Of a DNA stretch of 32,190 bases, positions 1 to 10,734 are shown piece by piece; position 1 is the first letter of the stretch, and each line of letters begins with the position of its first letter. The position numbers were made by a program, and so were the translations under genes. The stretch covers positions 1,666-33,855 of the forward strand of contig NZ_NTGZ01000049.1 of NCBI RefSeq assembly GCF_002551245.1, read 5' to 3'. This DNA is from Streptomyces sp. rh34 (GTDB lineage: Bacteria; Actinomycetota; Actinomycetes; Streptomycetales; Streptomycetaceae). The notes below the pieces were generated by a model. That model saw nothing but the letters and a program-made list of their open reading frames with translations, did not search any database and was not told where the DNA came from.

Positions 1-23
1 GGACCCGACCCCGCGTCGGGCCC
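1..23 (-). terminator. Likely terminator after the response regulator gene
   Basis: A hairpin with arms CCCGAC (4-9) and GTCGGG (15-20) and a 5-nt loop, extendable by two G-C pairs across one mismatch. It lies about 30 nt past the leftward stop codon at 51-53. It has no U tract, as is common for terminators in high-GC actinomycetes. Confidence 0.45.
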
Positions 24-50
24 TCACCATGCCCACCGGCCGACCCAGCC

Positions 51-749
51 TCAAACAAGAGCGGTCAGCCACCCAGCAGCCCCAACTGAAACGGCGAGGT
101 TAGTAGGCTGGGAGGCGACGATGACGGCTTGGACGCGGTCGCGGAGTCCGAGCTTGGCGAGGATGCGGGCCACGTGGGTCTTGACGGTCGTCTCGGCGAG
201 GTGGAGGCGGGTGGCGAGTTCGGCGTTGCTCAGTCCTCGGGCCAGCAGGCCGAGCACCTCCAGTTCGCGCGGGGTGAGCGAGGCGAGGTCGCGGTGGAGG
301 GAGGCGGTATCGCTGCCACGCCGGGCGAACCGCTGCACGAGACGGCGGGTGATGGCCGGCGCCAGGAGGGCGTCGCCGGTACGGACGGTGCGGACGGCCG
401 CGACCAGGTACTCGGGGGTGACGTCCTTGAGGAGGAAGCCGCTGGCCCCGGCGGAGAGCGCCGCGTAGACGTACCGGTCCAGGTCGAAGGTGGTCAGGAT
501 GATCACACGGGGTCCACCGGCCTGGGGAGCGGCGAGAATACGGCGGGTGGCTTCCAGGCCGTCCATCTCGGGCATTCGGATGTCCAGCAGGATCACGTCG
601 GGCCGGGTGCGGCGGGCCGCTTCGACGGCTTCGGCCCCGTTCGTCGCCTCGGCGACGACGTCGATGCCGTCGGCGCCGAGGATCATGCGGAACCCGGTAC
701 GGACCAGTGTCTGGTCATCGGCGAGAAGCACACGCGGCGGATCGGTCAC
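51..749 (-). CDS. NarL/FixJ-type (LuxR) response regulator
   Basis: DNA-binding response regulator of 232 residues. The N-terminal receiver domain (about 5-120) has the acidic pair Asp11-Asp12, the phosphoacceptor Asp56 in LLDIRMP, a Thr-Thr switch near 86-87 and Lys108 in GFLLKD. A LuxR-type helix-turn-helix follows (about 159-212, from LTPRELEVL to TTVKTHVARIL). The start codon overlaps the stop of the upstream histidine kinase gene by 4 bp (ATGA), so the two are almost certainly translationally coupled and form one two-component system. The kinase's signal and the regulon cannot be read from the sequence. The domain assignment is secure and the biological role unknown. Confidence 0.93.
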   Translation of the reverse strand: MTDPPRVLLADDQTLVRTGFRMILGADGIDVVAEATNGAEAVEAARRTRPDVILLDIRMPEMDGLEATRRILAAPQAGGPRVIILTTFDLDRYVYAALSAGASGFLLKDVTPEYLVAAVRTVRTGDALLAPAITRRLVQRFARRGSDTASLHRDLASLTPRELEVLGLLARGLSNAELATRLHLAETTVKTHVARILAKLGLRDRVQAVIVASQPTNLAVSVGAAGWLTALV

Positions 750-2098
750 TGTGCCTCCAGGGGCATCAACGCTTCCACACGGTAGCCGCCGGTCAGGCGT
801 CGGCCGATGTCCAGGGTCCCGCCGTAGACGGCGAGGCGCTCGCGCAGTCCGATCAGGCCCCGGCCGTTTCCGTCGGCCGCGCCCGCGCCCGCGTGCCCTC
901 CGGTATCGGTGACCTCTACCCGGAGCCGGTCCGGACCGTATTCGACGGTCACGGCAGCGGTGGCACCAGCGGCGTGCTTCACCGTGTTGGTCAGAGCTTC
1001 CTGCACCACGCGGTAGGCGGCGAGTCCGACGCCGGGCGGGAGGGGGAACGGCGGGCCGGTCACGGTCAGTTCGACCGGCAGCCCGGTGTCCCGGACCCGC
1101 CCGACCAGCGTTTCCAGCTGGTCCAGGCCGGGTTGCGGGGCCGGCACCGCGGCCGGGCCGTCCACGCCTGTCCCCCCGCCCTCGTCAGCCATGGTGAGCA
1201 GTCCCATGACGTGGCGCAGTTCCGTCATGGCCGCTCGTCCGCCTGCCTCGACGGCGAGCAGTGCCTCGCCGGCCTGCTCGGGGGAGGTTTTCATGATCTT
1301 GCGGGCGGCGCCCGCCTGGATGATCATCACGCTGACGTTGTGCGTGACGACGTCGTGCAGTTCGCGGGCGATCCTGGCCCGCTCGTGCTCGACGGCCCGG
1401 CGCAGCGCCTCGGCCTGTTCACGTTCCAGCGCGGAGAGCCGGGTGCGCCCCTCGTCGGTGCGGTGTTTCCAGGTACGCAGGCCGACGGAGGCCACGGCCA
1501 TCGGGACCAGGATCAGCAGCGCGATGTACTCGTTGGGGACGATCGGGGTGACCGAGTTCCCCGAGGTGCTGACCAGGAGGACCGACACCGGCAGTGCCGC
1601 CAGGGTCGCCACCCGGTACGGGCTGTACACGGCGGCGCTGTAGACGGCGATGACGTACGCGTAGAAGGTCAGCCGCAGAACGCTCTGCGGTGTCGCCAGT
1701 GTCGCGGCCGTCACGACGCACAGCACGGCGAGCGGACAGCGGCGCCGCAGCACCAGGGCAGCCGAGGCGATGAACGCGAGGGTCACCATGAAGGCCATGC
1801 CGCCGGGCCCGTTCGGGCGCGTCATGACGCGCTCCACGCCGGGTGCGATCTCCCGCACCACGACGTTGTCGGCGTTGTCGATGCCGTAGTAGACGGTGGC
1901 GATACCGATCGTCAGTGCCACCAGCACGTCGAACTGCCAGGCGCGCCTGGTGGGCCGCAGAGGTGGACCAGTGGCGAGCCAGATCTCGCGGACCGTCTGA
2001 CGCGCGGTTTCCTGAAGCCGCTTCAGCCCCGTACGTACGTTCGTCACCGGTTCATTGTTGCTGCCGCGCGGGCCCGCGGAGTCCGCCCCGGCGGTCAT
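746..2098 (-). CDS. Two-component sensor histidine kinase (HisKA_3 / NarL-partner type)
   Basis: Membrane sensor kinase of 450 residues that should phosphorylate the response regulator encoded next to it. The N-terminal part (about 55-205) has several hydrophobic segments and no recognisable extracellular sensor domain, typical of actinobacterial kinases with a bundled membrane input. The dimerisation/phosphotransfer region carries ARIARELHDVVTHN with phosphoacceptor His248. The ATPase domain has an N-box (QEALTNTVKHA), a D-x-G motif (VTDTGG) and the glycine-rich GRGLIGLRERL. The ATG at 2098 starts a typical kinase reading frame, and the 3' end overlaps the regulator start by 4 bp. The stimulus is unknown. 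Confidence 0.92.
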   Translation of the reverse strand: MTAGADSAGPRGSNNEPVTNVRTGLKRLQETARQTVREIWLATGPPLRPTRRAWQFDVLVALTIGIATVYYGIDNADNVVVREIAPGVERVMTRPNGPGGMAFMVTLAFIASAALVLRRRCPLAVLCVVTAATLATPQSVLRLTFYAYVIAVYSAAVYSPYRVATLAALPVSVLLVSTSGNSVTPIVPNEYIALLILVPMAVASVGLRTWKHRTDEGRTRLSALEREQAEALRRAVEHERARIARELHDVVTHNVSVMIIQAGAARKIMKTSPEQAGEALLAVEAGGRAAMTELRHVMGLLTMADEGGGTGVDGPAAVPAPQPGLDQLETLVGRVRDTGLPVELTVTGPPFPLPPGVGLAAYRVVQEALTNTVKHAAGATAAVTVEYGPDRLRVEVTDTGGHAGAGAADGNGRGLIGLRERLAVYGGTLDIGRRLTGGYRVEALMPLEAQ

Positions 2099-2258
2099 CT
2101 CCGTCGCACCGGCTACATCACCCGCCTACATCCCAGGGATGACGCTTCCGGGGCTCATCCCGGCGCGGTACCGCAAGGGGTTCGGGCGGCTGACGCGTGA
2201 CAGCCGGTCCCGCTCCTAACGTTCACGCATCCAACTGCCGTACCCGAGGAGCCGTTTC

Positions 2259-2348
2259 ATGACCACGCCGGTGCTCGAACCGCGTGAGGTGAGCCGCCCG
2301 TACGACGACGGCCCGCCCGCCCCCAGTGGAGAACGGACGATCCTGTGA
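2259..2348 (+). CDS. 29-codon ORF coupled to the hydrolase start
   Basis: A short ORF (MTTPVLEPREV... ending ERTIL) preceded by GAGGAG at 2246-2251, 7 nt before its ATG. Its TGA overlaps the GTG start of the hydrolase by 4 bp (CTGTGA). Most third codon positions are G or C, as in the real genes here. The hydrolase has no well-placed Shine-Dalgarno of its own: the nearest GGAG is about 13 nt away. Ribosomes finishing this ORF could therefore load the hydrolase. It may be a leader peptide or simply a coupling device. I recognise no homologue. Confidence 0.45.
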   Translation: MTTPVLEPREVSRPYDDGPPAPSGERTIL

Positions 2349-3526
2349 ACCCCGCACTCTTCCGCCGTGGCCTGACCGTCGCCACCGCACTGCTCACGCT
2401 CGCCGTCGGCCTGGGCGGACCTCCCGCCGCGGCGGCCGACGGCCCGGGCGGCGCACCGTATCTGCCCAGGCCGACCGGGCCCCGTGCGGTCGGTACCACT
2501 TCCCTGCACCTCACGGACGACTCCCGCCCCGACCCCTGGGCTCCCGGGGTCGACGCCCGCGAACTCATGGTCTCCCTGTGGTATCCGACGGCCTCGCCGA
2601 ACGGGCGTCGGGCGCAGTACATGACCCCGACGGAGTCCGAACTGCTCCTCACGGAGGGAGGTATCACCGGTGTGCCGTTGGACGTGCTGAGCACGACACG
2701 GACCAACGCCTTCGCCGACGCCCGACCGGCAGGGCACACGCGAAGCCTGCCACTGGTCGTGCTCTCTCCCGGCTTCACCAAGCCGCGCGCCACGCTGACC
2801 ACGCTCGCCGAGGACCTCGCGAGCCACGGCTATGTCGTGGCCGCGATCGACCACACGTACGAGAGTGTTGCCACCACCTTCTCGGACGGCCGGGTCGCCA
2901 CCTGCGCCGCCTGCGAGGTACCGCATGACGAAGCGTTCTGGAATCGGCTGGTCACGGGCCGGGCCGCCGACGTCTCCTTCGTACTGGATGAACTGACCGA
3001 GGCACACGCGGAATGGGACGGCTCCCGGCTCATCGACCCATCGCGGATCGCGATGGCGGGTCACTCCGTCGGCGGTGCGAGCGCCGTCACGTCCATGCTG
3101 GCCGACCCCCGGGTACGCGCGGGCATCGACATCGACGGCATGACCCAGGTCCCGATTCCGGACGGCGGCCTGTCCCGGCCGTTCCTCTTCCTCGGCAGGC
3201 AGGCCCAGTACAGCCCGGGCAGCGGTGGCGGCGCCGTCGCCACCTGGGAACGCGACTGGCAACGCCTGACCGGGTGGAAGCGATGGCTCGTGGCGGCCGG
3301 AGCCGAACACGCCTCCTTCACCGACATCGGACTGCTGGCCGAGCAGTTGGGAATCGACATCGGCGCCGCACTGCCGGCTGCCCGCGCCTCGAAGATCGTC
3401 CGCGGATACGCCCGCGCGTTCCTCGACCTGCACCTGCGCGACCGGCCGCAGCCCCTGCTGGACAAGCCGTCCATGCGCTACCCGCAGGTCCGTTTCTGCA
3501 CTCCGGAGACGAGCACCTGCGTCTGA
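2345..3526 (+). CDS. Secreted alpha/beta hydrolase, PAF-acetylhydrolase-like lipase
   Basis: A 393-residue alpha/beta hydrolase related to the platelet-activating-factor acetylhydrolase II family. An N-terminal signal peptide is visible: RR at 7-8, a hydrophobic run to about 25, then an AAAA-type cleavage region near 28-31. The nucleophile elbow is GHSVGGAS with Ser241. Asp264 (in GIDIDG) and His322 (in GAEHASF) lie 23 and 81 residues later, close to the spacing of the catalytic triad in this family. An oxyanion-type strand (VVLSPGF) is at about 138-144. It probably cleaves short or oxidised acyl esters outside the cell; the true substrate is unknown. Start is GTG, overlapping the short upstream ORF. 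It is convergent with the tetR gene that follows. Confidence 0.88.
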   Translation: MNPALFRRGLTVATALLTLAVGLGGPPAAAADGPGGAPYLPRPTGPRAVGTTSLHLTDDSRPDPWAPGVDARELMVSLWYPTASPNGRRAQYMTPTESELLLTEGGITGVPLDVLSTTRTNAFADARPAGHTRSLPLVVLSPGFTKPRATLTTLAEDLASHGYVVAAIDHTYESVATTFSDGRVATCAACEVPHDEAFWNRLVTGRAADVSFVLDELTEAHAEWDGSRLIDPSRIAMAGHSVGGASAVTSMLADPRVRAGIDIDGMTQVPIPDGGLSRPFLFLGRQAQYSPGSGGGAVATWERDWQRLTGWKRWLVAAGAEHASFTDIGLLAEQLGIDIGAALPAARASKIVRGYARAFLDLHLRDRPQPLLDKPSMRYPQVRFCTPETSTCV

Positions 3527-3626
3527 GACCTGTCGGCGGTTCATGTGTCCCGGCGACGGCATCGAGGCATCCGGACAAGCGCCGGTGGCGAGTCGGGCCT
3601 GCGGCGCGTAGGGGGGCGGGCGCCGG

Positions 3627-4211
3627 TCAGGTGGAGAGCACGGCGGCGAGCATCCGCCGGACGACCGGGGTCAGCTCGGTCACGTCGGGTACCGGGCGGG
3701 TCGCGGCCGTCGCGCCGGCGAGCCAGTCGTACAACAGTCCGTCGGTCCAGGCGACGAGCAGGTCCGCCGCCGACGCCGGATGGGGAGCGCCGAGCGCCGC
3801 CAGGACGGCGGCGGCCCTGGACCGTGCGGCGAGGCCGGCGGTCTGCAGGTCGGCACGCAACTCCGGGCGGCGGGTCGCCTCCAGGCTGAGTTCGAATCGG
3901 GCGAGCTGGCGGTCTCGTTCCGCCGTCAGCCAGTGGTGCAGCAGCGCGGCCAGCGCCTCCGCGGCGGAGTCCGGGTCCGGGCGCCCGTGCTCCGCTTCCC
4001 ACCGGTCCACGTCGGCGACCGACAGTTCGGCCAGGCGGAGGTAGCACGCGCTGATCAGAGCGCTACGCGTGCGGAAGTAGTACGACGTGCTGCCGGCCGG
4101 CAGCCCCGCGGCGGCGTCGACCGCGCGATGGGTCAAGCCGCGCAGCCCGGCGGCGGCCACCGTGCTGATGGCGGCGTCGGCGATCAGGTCTCGACGGTCA
4201 GGAAGGCTCAC
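3627..4211 (-). CDS. TetR-family transcriptional regulator
   Basis: A 194-residue TetR repressor. The N-terminal helix-turn-helix runs from about 5 to 50 (DAAISTVAAAGLRGLTHRAV...GSTSYYFRTRSALI), followed by a helical ligand-binding domain. GTG starts are possible at 4211 or 4220. I chose 4211 because translation from there begins MSLPDRRDL, a usual start for this subfamily, and because the 4220 codon lies inside the operator. No Shine-Dalgarno precedes either, so the mRNA may be leaderless or nearly so. It is divergent from an FAD monooxygenase, with two similar palindromes in the shared promoter, so it most likely represses both itself and the enzyme. An open frame continues far upstream antisense to the monooxygenase, but only this part looks like protein. 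Confidence 0.88.
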   Translation of the reverse strand: MSLPDRRDLIADAAISTVAAAGLRGLTHRAVDAAAGLPAGSTSYYFRTRSALISACYLRLAELSVADVDRWEAEHGRPDPDSAAEALAALLHHWLTAERDRQLARFELSLEATRRPELRADLQTAGLAARSRAAAVLAALGAPHPASAADLLVAWTDGLLYDWLAGATAATRPVPDVTELTPVVRRMLAAVLST

Positions 4212-4217
4212 ATCCCG

Positions 4218-4237
4218 CACTCTACAGATGTAGAGTG
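4218..4237. promoter_or_regulatory. TetR operator 1
   Basis: Perfect 9-bp inverted repeat with a 2-bp centre, CACTCTACAGATGTAGAGTG. It lies at the start of the tetR gene and shares the half-site CTCTAC with a second palindrome whose centre is 30 bp away. Assignment to the adjacent TetR is inference from position and symmetry. Confidence 0.7.
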
Positions 4238-4248
4238 CGGGGTGATCG

Positions 4249-4266
4249 CCTCTACGGCTGTAGAGG
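4249..4266. promoter_or_regulatory. TetR operator 2
   Basis: Inverted repeat CCTCTACGGCTGTAGAGG, 7-bp arms around a 4-bp centre, matching the core of operator 1 (CTCTACR-NN-TGTAGAG). It lies 33 bp before the ATG of the FAD monooxygenase. The 30-bp centre-to-centre distance is about three helical turns, placing both dimers on one DNA face. Confidence 0.68.
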
Positions 4267-4298
4267 CGGTGCGTGGGTGAGTGAGGGAGGCAGTCGAT

Positions 4299-5552
4299 AT
4301 GGGTGTTCGTCATGCCGTCGTGGCCGGAGGCGGCATCGGGGGCCTGACCGCGGCGGTGGCCCTGAGCCGCAGCGGATGGCACGTGACCGTGTGTGAACGG
4401 GCTCCCGCCCTCACGGGTATCGGCGCCGGCATCGTGCTCGCCCCCAACGCACTGCGCGCCCTGGACTCGATCGGCCTGGGCCCCGACGTGTGGGCGGGTG
4501 ACGCCCTGCCCGGCCCGGTCGGGCTCCGTACACCCGACGGCACCTGGCTGAGCCGATCCGACAGCGGTGCCCTGTCCACCCGCTACGGGCTCTCCACGCG
4601 CGCCGTGCACCGCGGCTTCCTGATCGACGCGCTCGCCGCCGCGCTGCCGCCCGGCGTCGTACGCCTCGGCGTATCGGTGACCGGTGTGGACGACGCCGGG
4701 GGCGCCGTGGTCGTGCGTACGTCGGCCGGCGACCTGCGTGCCGACGTCGTGGTGGCGGCCGACGGCATGCGCAGTGTCCTCCGCGGACACCTCTTCCCCC
4801 GGCATCCCGGGCTGCGCCACGCCGGTGAGGCCGGATGGCGAGCGGTGGTGCCCGGTACCGGCCTGCCTCCGCAGGAGGCGACCGAAACCTGGGGCCGAGG
4901 CGAGCGTTTCGGCGTCGTTCCCCTCGCCGACGGCCGGATCTACGTCTACGCCACCACCGTCACCGGACCCGGCGCGCAGCCGGCCGACCACCATGCGGAA
5001 CCGTCCCGACGCTTCGGCGCGCAGCCAACCGACCACCATGCGGAACTGACCCGACGCTTCGGCGCGTGGCACGATCCGATACCCGCGCTGCTGGACCGGC
5101 TGAACCGGCGGAACCCCGACCCGGTCGGCATACTCCACCACCACTTCCACGAACTGGGCTCGCCCCTGCCCCGGTTCCACGCCGGCCGGGTGGCCCTGCT
5201 CGGTGACGCCGCCCACGCGATGACGCCCAACATGGGCCAGGGCGGCTGCCAGGCCATCGAGGACGCGGTCGTCGTGGCGCACCTCCTCGCACGCGACACC
5301 GACGTACCAGCCGCGCTCGCCGCCTACACCGAGGCCAGACACCGGCGAACCACCCGTATCAGCCGCCGCTCCCGACGCATAGGTGAACTCGCCCGGCTCT
5401 CCCACCCCCTCGCCGCGTCCATCCGGAACCTCGCCGTACGCGCCACGCCCCGGGTGGTCACGTCGAGGGCCCTGGACACGGTCCTCGGCTGGCAACCTCC
5501 TTCCGGCCCCGCCCCCGCCTCCGCCAACGTCCATGCCAACGAGCAACCATGA
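4299..5552 (+). CDS. FAD-dependent aromatic/urate-type monooxygenase
   Basis: Class A flavoprotein hydroxylase, 417 residues, using NAD(P)H and O2. Visible motifs are the N-terminal dinucleotide-binding GGGIGG (about 10-15), the mid-protein DG motif (VVAADGMRS) and the late FAD ribityl-binding GD motif (LLGDAAHAMTPNMGQG). I chose the ATG at 4299 because GAGGGAGG (4283-4290) sits 8 nt before it; an in-frame GTG at 4281 overlaps that site. The family includes salicylate and 3-hydroxybenzoate hydroxylases and the FAD urate hydroxylase HpxO. The nearby xanthine dehydrogenase operon makes an HpxO-like role tempting, but it is unproven. A 15-residue tandem duplication is present at codons 225-254. 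The divergent TetR is the likely repressor. Confidence 0.88.
   Translation: MGVRHAVVAGGGIGGLTAAVALSRSGWHVTVCERAPALTGIGAGIVLAPNALRALDSIGLGPDVWAGDALPGPVGLRTPDGTWLSRSDSGALSTRYGLSTRAVHRGFLIDALAAALPPGVVRLGVSVTGVDDAGGAVVVRTSAGDLRADVVVAADGMRSVLRGHLFPRHPGLRHAGEAGWRAVVPGTGLPPQEATETWGRGERFGVVPLADGRIYVYATTVTGPGAQPADHHAEPSRRFGAQPTDHHAELTRRFGAWHDPIPALLDRLNRRNPDPVGILHHHFHELGSPLPRFHAGRVALLGDAAHAMTPNMGQGGCQAIEDAVVVAHLLARDTDVPAALAAYTEARHRRTTRISRRSRRIGELARLSHPLAASIRNLAVRATPRVVTSRALDTVLGWQPPSGPAPASANVHANEQP
4971..5060 (+). repeat. 45-bp in-frame tandem duplication inside the monooxygenase gene
   Basis: Two adjacent 45-bp copies (4971-5015 and 5016-5060) with only a few base differences, encoding GAQPADHHAEPSRRF and GAQPTDHHAELTRRF. 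The first bases of a third copy (GGCGCG) follow before the sequence diverges. It keeps the frame and lengthens a surface-like segment before the HDPIPALLDR region. Confidence 0.9.
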
Positions 5553-5623
5553 ACAGCGCGGACACCTCCCGCCCCCTCGCCCGGGCAGCATCGTTCCGAC
5601 GTGGGGACACCTACCTCTCGTGA
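5549..5623 (+). CDS. Possible 24-codon ORF overlapping the monooxygenase stop
   Basis: An ATG overlaps the monooxygenase TGA by 4 bp (ATGA) and opens a 24-codon frame (MNSADTSRPLARAASF...). Third positions are mostly G/C. The overlap is typical of coupled genes, but the product is short and unrecognised. It could be the surviving 5' end of a lost downstream gene or chance. The remaining sequence to 5849 shows nothing I can support as coding. Confidence 0.25.
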   Translation: MNSADTSRPLARAASFRRGDTYLS

Positions 5624-5849
5624 GCTTCGGGTGCCGGTCCCGACGACGGAGCGCCGGCCGGGCGGGCTGCCGAAGGGCGGCATCGGCCCTCCAGCTGCTC
5701 CCACTCGTCCCGGGCCATGGACAGCCGCCGTGTATCCGCTGCGTCCCGTCGCGCCCGGTGGGCGTTCCTGCTTCGGCCCTCAGCGACCCGCCCGGCTGCG
5801 CACCCGCTCTGACGCGGCGACCCCGCGGACGCGAGGCGTCACCGGAGGG

Positions 5850-5885
5850 CGCCCCGCATGTGTGCGCGAGCACGCGCGTGGGGCG
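5850..5885. terminator. Bidirectional terminator between monooxygenase and xdhC
   Basis: Long hairpin: arms 5850-5865 and 5870-5885 around a GCGA tetraloop, with 16 pairs of which three are G-U and one is mismatched when read on the + strand. The outer arms are CGCCCC and GGGGCG. It lies between two convergent genes, 22 bp from the xdhC stop, and has no U tract. Confidence 0.65.
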
Positions 5886-5906
5886 TCCGTCGATCCCGGC
5901 GGGAAG

Positions 5907-6717
5907 TCAGCTCCCCCCGGCTTCGAACGTGCGCAGCAGGTCGGCGGCGACGCTCACGGCGATGGTCGCGGGTTCCTTGCCGGTGATGTCGGCCAGCCCG
6001 ATCGGGGTCGTGATCCGATCGACGGCCGCCTCGTCGTGACCACCCTCCGTGAGAAGGCGTTTGCGGAATCGCCCCCACTTGGCCGCCGACCCGATCAGCC
6101 CGATGGAGCCGAGGTGGGCCGCCCGCAGAGCGGCGTCGCACAGCGCGGCGTCCTCGGCGTGATCATGGGTCATGATCAGGACGTGCGTGCCGTGCGGCAA
6201 CTCCTCAAGGACCTCCTCGGGCAGCAGCGGAGTGTGGTGGACCCGCACCCCCGCCACCGCGTCCGCGAGGACGGCGAGCCGCTCCTCGGCGAGGATGTCC
6301 GAGCGGCTGTCGATCAGATGGAGGTCGAGGTCCTGACGTGCCAGGACGCGCGCCAGTTCCATCCCGACGTGTCCGACGCCGAAGATCGCCACCGCCCGTA
6401 CCACCGGAAGCGGTTCGAGCAGCACCGAGACCGTGCCGCCGCAGCACTGGACGCCGTGCCGGTTGGCCACCTTGTCGTTCAGCGCGAAATCCATCAGCTC
6501 CGGTTCGGCCGTGGACGCGGCGATCATCTCCCGGGCCCGGTCGATCGTGACCGCCTCGACGTTGCCGCCGCCGATCGAGCCCCAGGTCTCGCTCCGCCCC
6601 ACGACGAGTTTCGCGCCGGCGTTCCGGGGGGCGTGGCCGCGCACGGTCGCGACGGTCACCAGCACGCCTGCCTCCCGGCGTGCCCGCAGCCGGGCGACCG
6701 CGGCGAACCAGGTCATG

Positions 6718-6725
<8 letters not shown>
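5907..6725 (-). CDS. xdhC: XdhC-family molybdenum-cofactor maturation factor
   Basis: A 272-residue XdhC/CoxI-family protein. In characterised members it binds molybdenum cofactor, promotes its sulfuration and inserts it into xanthine dehydrogenase without being part of the final enzyme. The N-terminal XdhC domain (about 8-75) includes VATVRGHAPRNAGAK and GSIGGGNVE, followed by a CCGG segment. The C-terminal half has a Rossmann-like glycine motif (IFGVGHVGMEL) and the family's ITTPIGLADITGKEP block. Its start overlaps the end of xdhB by 8 bp, making it the last gene of the xdhABC operon. The terminator at 5850-5885 ends the transcript. Confidence in family and role is high because of the linkage. 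Confidence 0.94.
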
Positions 6726-9131
<2,406 letters not shown>

Positions 9132-9135
<4 letters not shown>

Positions 9136-10595
9136 GAGGAAACCGCCTCGGTGGTCTGCGCGTACAGCTTGAGCAGGCTCTGGCCCAGCATCGCGGAGCG
9201 GTAGGCGGCGCTGGCGCGCTGGTCGTTCAGCGGCGTGCCCTCCGCCCGCAGTACCCGCGCCGCGGCTTCGACGGTCTCCGCCGTCCACGGCCTGCCCTCC
9301 AGGGCCTCCTCGGTGGAGAGGGCGCGGATCGGGGTGGCGGCCACACCGCCCAGCCCGATGCGGGCCCGGTGGACGATCCCGTCCTCGATCCGGAGCGCGA
9401 ACGCGACCGCCACGCTGGAGATGTCGTCGAAGCGCCGCTTGGCGATCTTGTGGAAGGCCACGACCGGCGACAGCGGCAGCGGGACGTGTACCGCGCGGAT
9501 CAGCTCGCCGGGACGGCGCACGCTCTGCCGGTAGCCGGTGAAGTACTCCGCGAGGGGAACCCGGCGCTCACCGTCGGCGTCGGCGAGCACCACCGACGCC
9601 TCCAGCGCGAGCAGTACCGGAGGGCTGTCGCCGATGGGGGAGCCGGTCCCCAGATTGCCGCCGAGCGTGGCGCCGTTGCGGATGAGCCGCGACGCGAACT
9701 GCGGGAACAGCTGCGCCAGCAGCGGCACTCGGCCGTCGAGGCGGCGTTCGATCTCGGTGAGCGTCAGCGCCGCCCCGATCTCCACGGAGTCGGATCCGAC
9801 GCGCAGCTCCCGCAGTTCGGGCAGCCGGTCGACGGCGATCACGCAATCGGCCCGGCGGGCGCGGATGTTCACCTCCACGCCCCAGTCGGTGGAGCCGGCG
9901 ACCACCACCGCGTCGGGCCGTTCGCGCAGCAACCGCAAGGTGTCGCCCAGGGTGTTCCTCCGCAGGAACGCGCTGCCGCCCTGGACGTACTCGGTGGCGA
10001 CCGGCACGGGCGGGGACTGCTCACGACGCCGTGCGAGCGGGTCCTCGTCGGTGGGCGCGCCGACGGCGAACGCGGCATCGCGGATCGGACGGTACCCCGT
10101 GCAGCGGCACAGGTTTCCGCTCAGCGCGTGCAGATCGAAGCCGTTCGGTCCGTGCTCGGGGTCGGTGCTGTCGGCCGGGTCCGCGTGGGCGTGGCGGTCG
10201 GGGCGGTAGTACTCGGCAGCCATGCTGCAGACGAACCCCGGTGTGCAGTAACCGCATTGGGATCCGCCGCGGGCCGCCATCTCCTCCTGCACCGGGTGCA
10301 GCGGGCCCGGCGGGCCGGACGCGGCGACGGGGGCGAGCCCCTCGGAGGTGACCACCTCCTGCCCGTCGAGCGCCGCGGCCGGGACCAGGCAGGCGTTGAC
10401 CGCCACCCAGTCGGTGGGCTCGTTCGTCCCGGGACGGGCGACCAGGATCGCGCAGGCGCCGCACTCACCCTCGGCGCAGCCCTCCTTGGTGCCGGTGAGG
10501 CCACGCTCGCGCAGAAAGTCCAGCACCGTGGTGTGGGGCGCGGCCGGTGAGATCGGCGCTTCGGTCCCGTTGACCGTGATGCGCGGCGCCGTCAT
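9132..10595 (-). CDS. xdhA: Xanthine dehydrogenase, fused 2Fe-2S and FAD subunit
   Basis: A 487-residue electron-transfer subunit carrying electrons from molybdenum to NAD+. The first [2Fe-2S] domain has the plant-ferredoxin-type GCAEGECGACAILV. The second cluster uses QCGYCTPGF and LCRCTGYRPI. The FAD domain has VVAGSTDWGVEV and GATLGGNLGTGSPIGDSPP, followed by the CO-dehydrogenase flavoprotein C-terminal domain (KIAKRRFDDISSVAVAF). Combining the small and FAD subunits matches bacterial XdhA. The ATG at 10595, with AAGG about 8 nt before it, gives the normal N-terminus; an in-frame upstream extension runs through the C/U-rich leader and is not protein-like. It is first gene of the operon, preceded by a 25-codon leader ORF. 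Confidence 0.94.
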
Positions 10596-10670
10596 GACAG
10601 GCCTTCGTTCCGGTGCGCGCTCGGTCGGTTCATCATCTTCGTCAATGTCGGACAGCTCTCTTGATTCAGA

Positions 10671-10696
10671 CGCGCCACGGGGGAGGGGCGGGCGCG
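10671..10696 (-). other. Hairpin in the xdhA leader
   Basis: CGCGCC (10671-10676) pairs with GGCGCG (10691-10696), leaving a C-rich 14-nt loop in the leftward mRNA. It lies between the C/U-rich segment and the xdhA start. Its role is unknown. Confidence 0.35.
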
Positions 10697-10734
10697 AAAC
10701 GGCGCACGACAGTGAGGCGCCGTGAAAGAAGTGG

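Noticed and set aside
5624..5849. Possible gene between the monooxygenase and the terminator
   Set aside because: No frame shows both consistent G/C third-position bias and a start; I see nothing supportable here.
4212..5873. Long minus-strand open frame continuing upstream of the tetR gene, antisense to the monooxygenase
   Set aside because: Its translation is low-complexity Gly/Arg/Val sequence typical of the shadow of a GC-rich gene; only the part below 4220 resembles a protein family.
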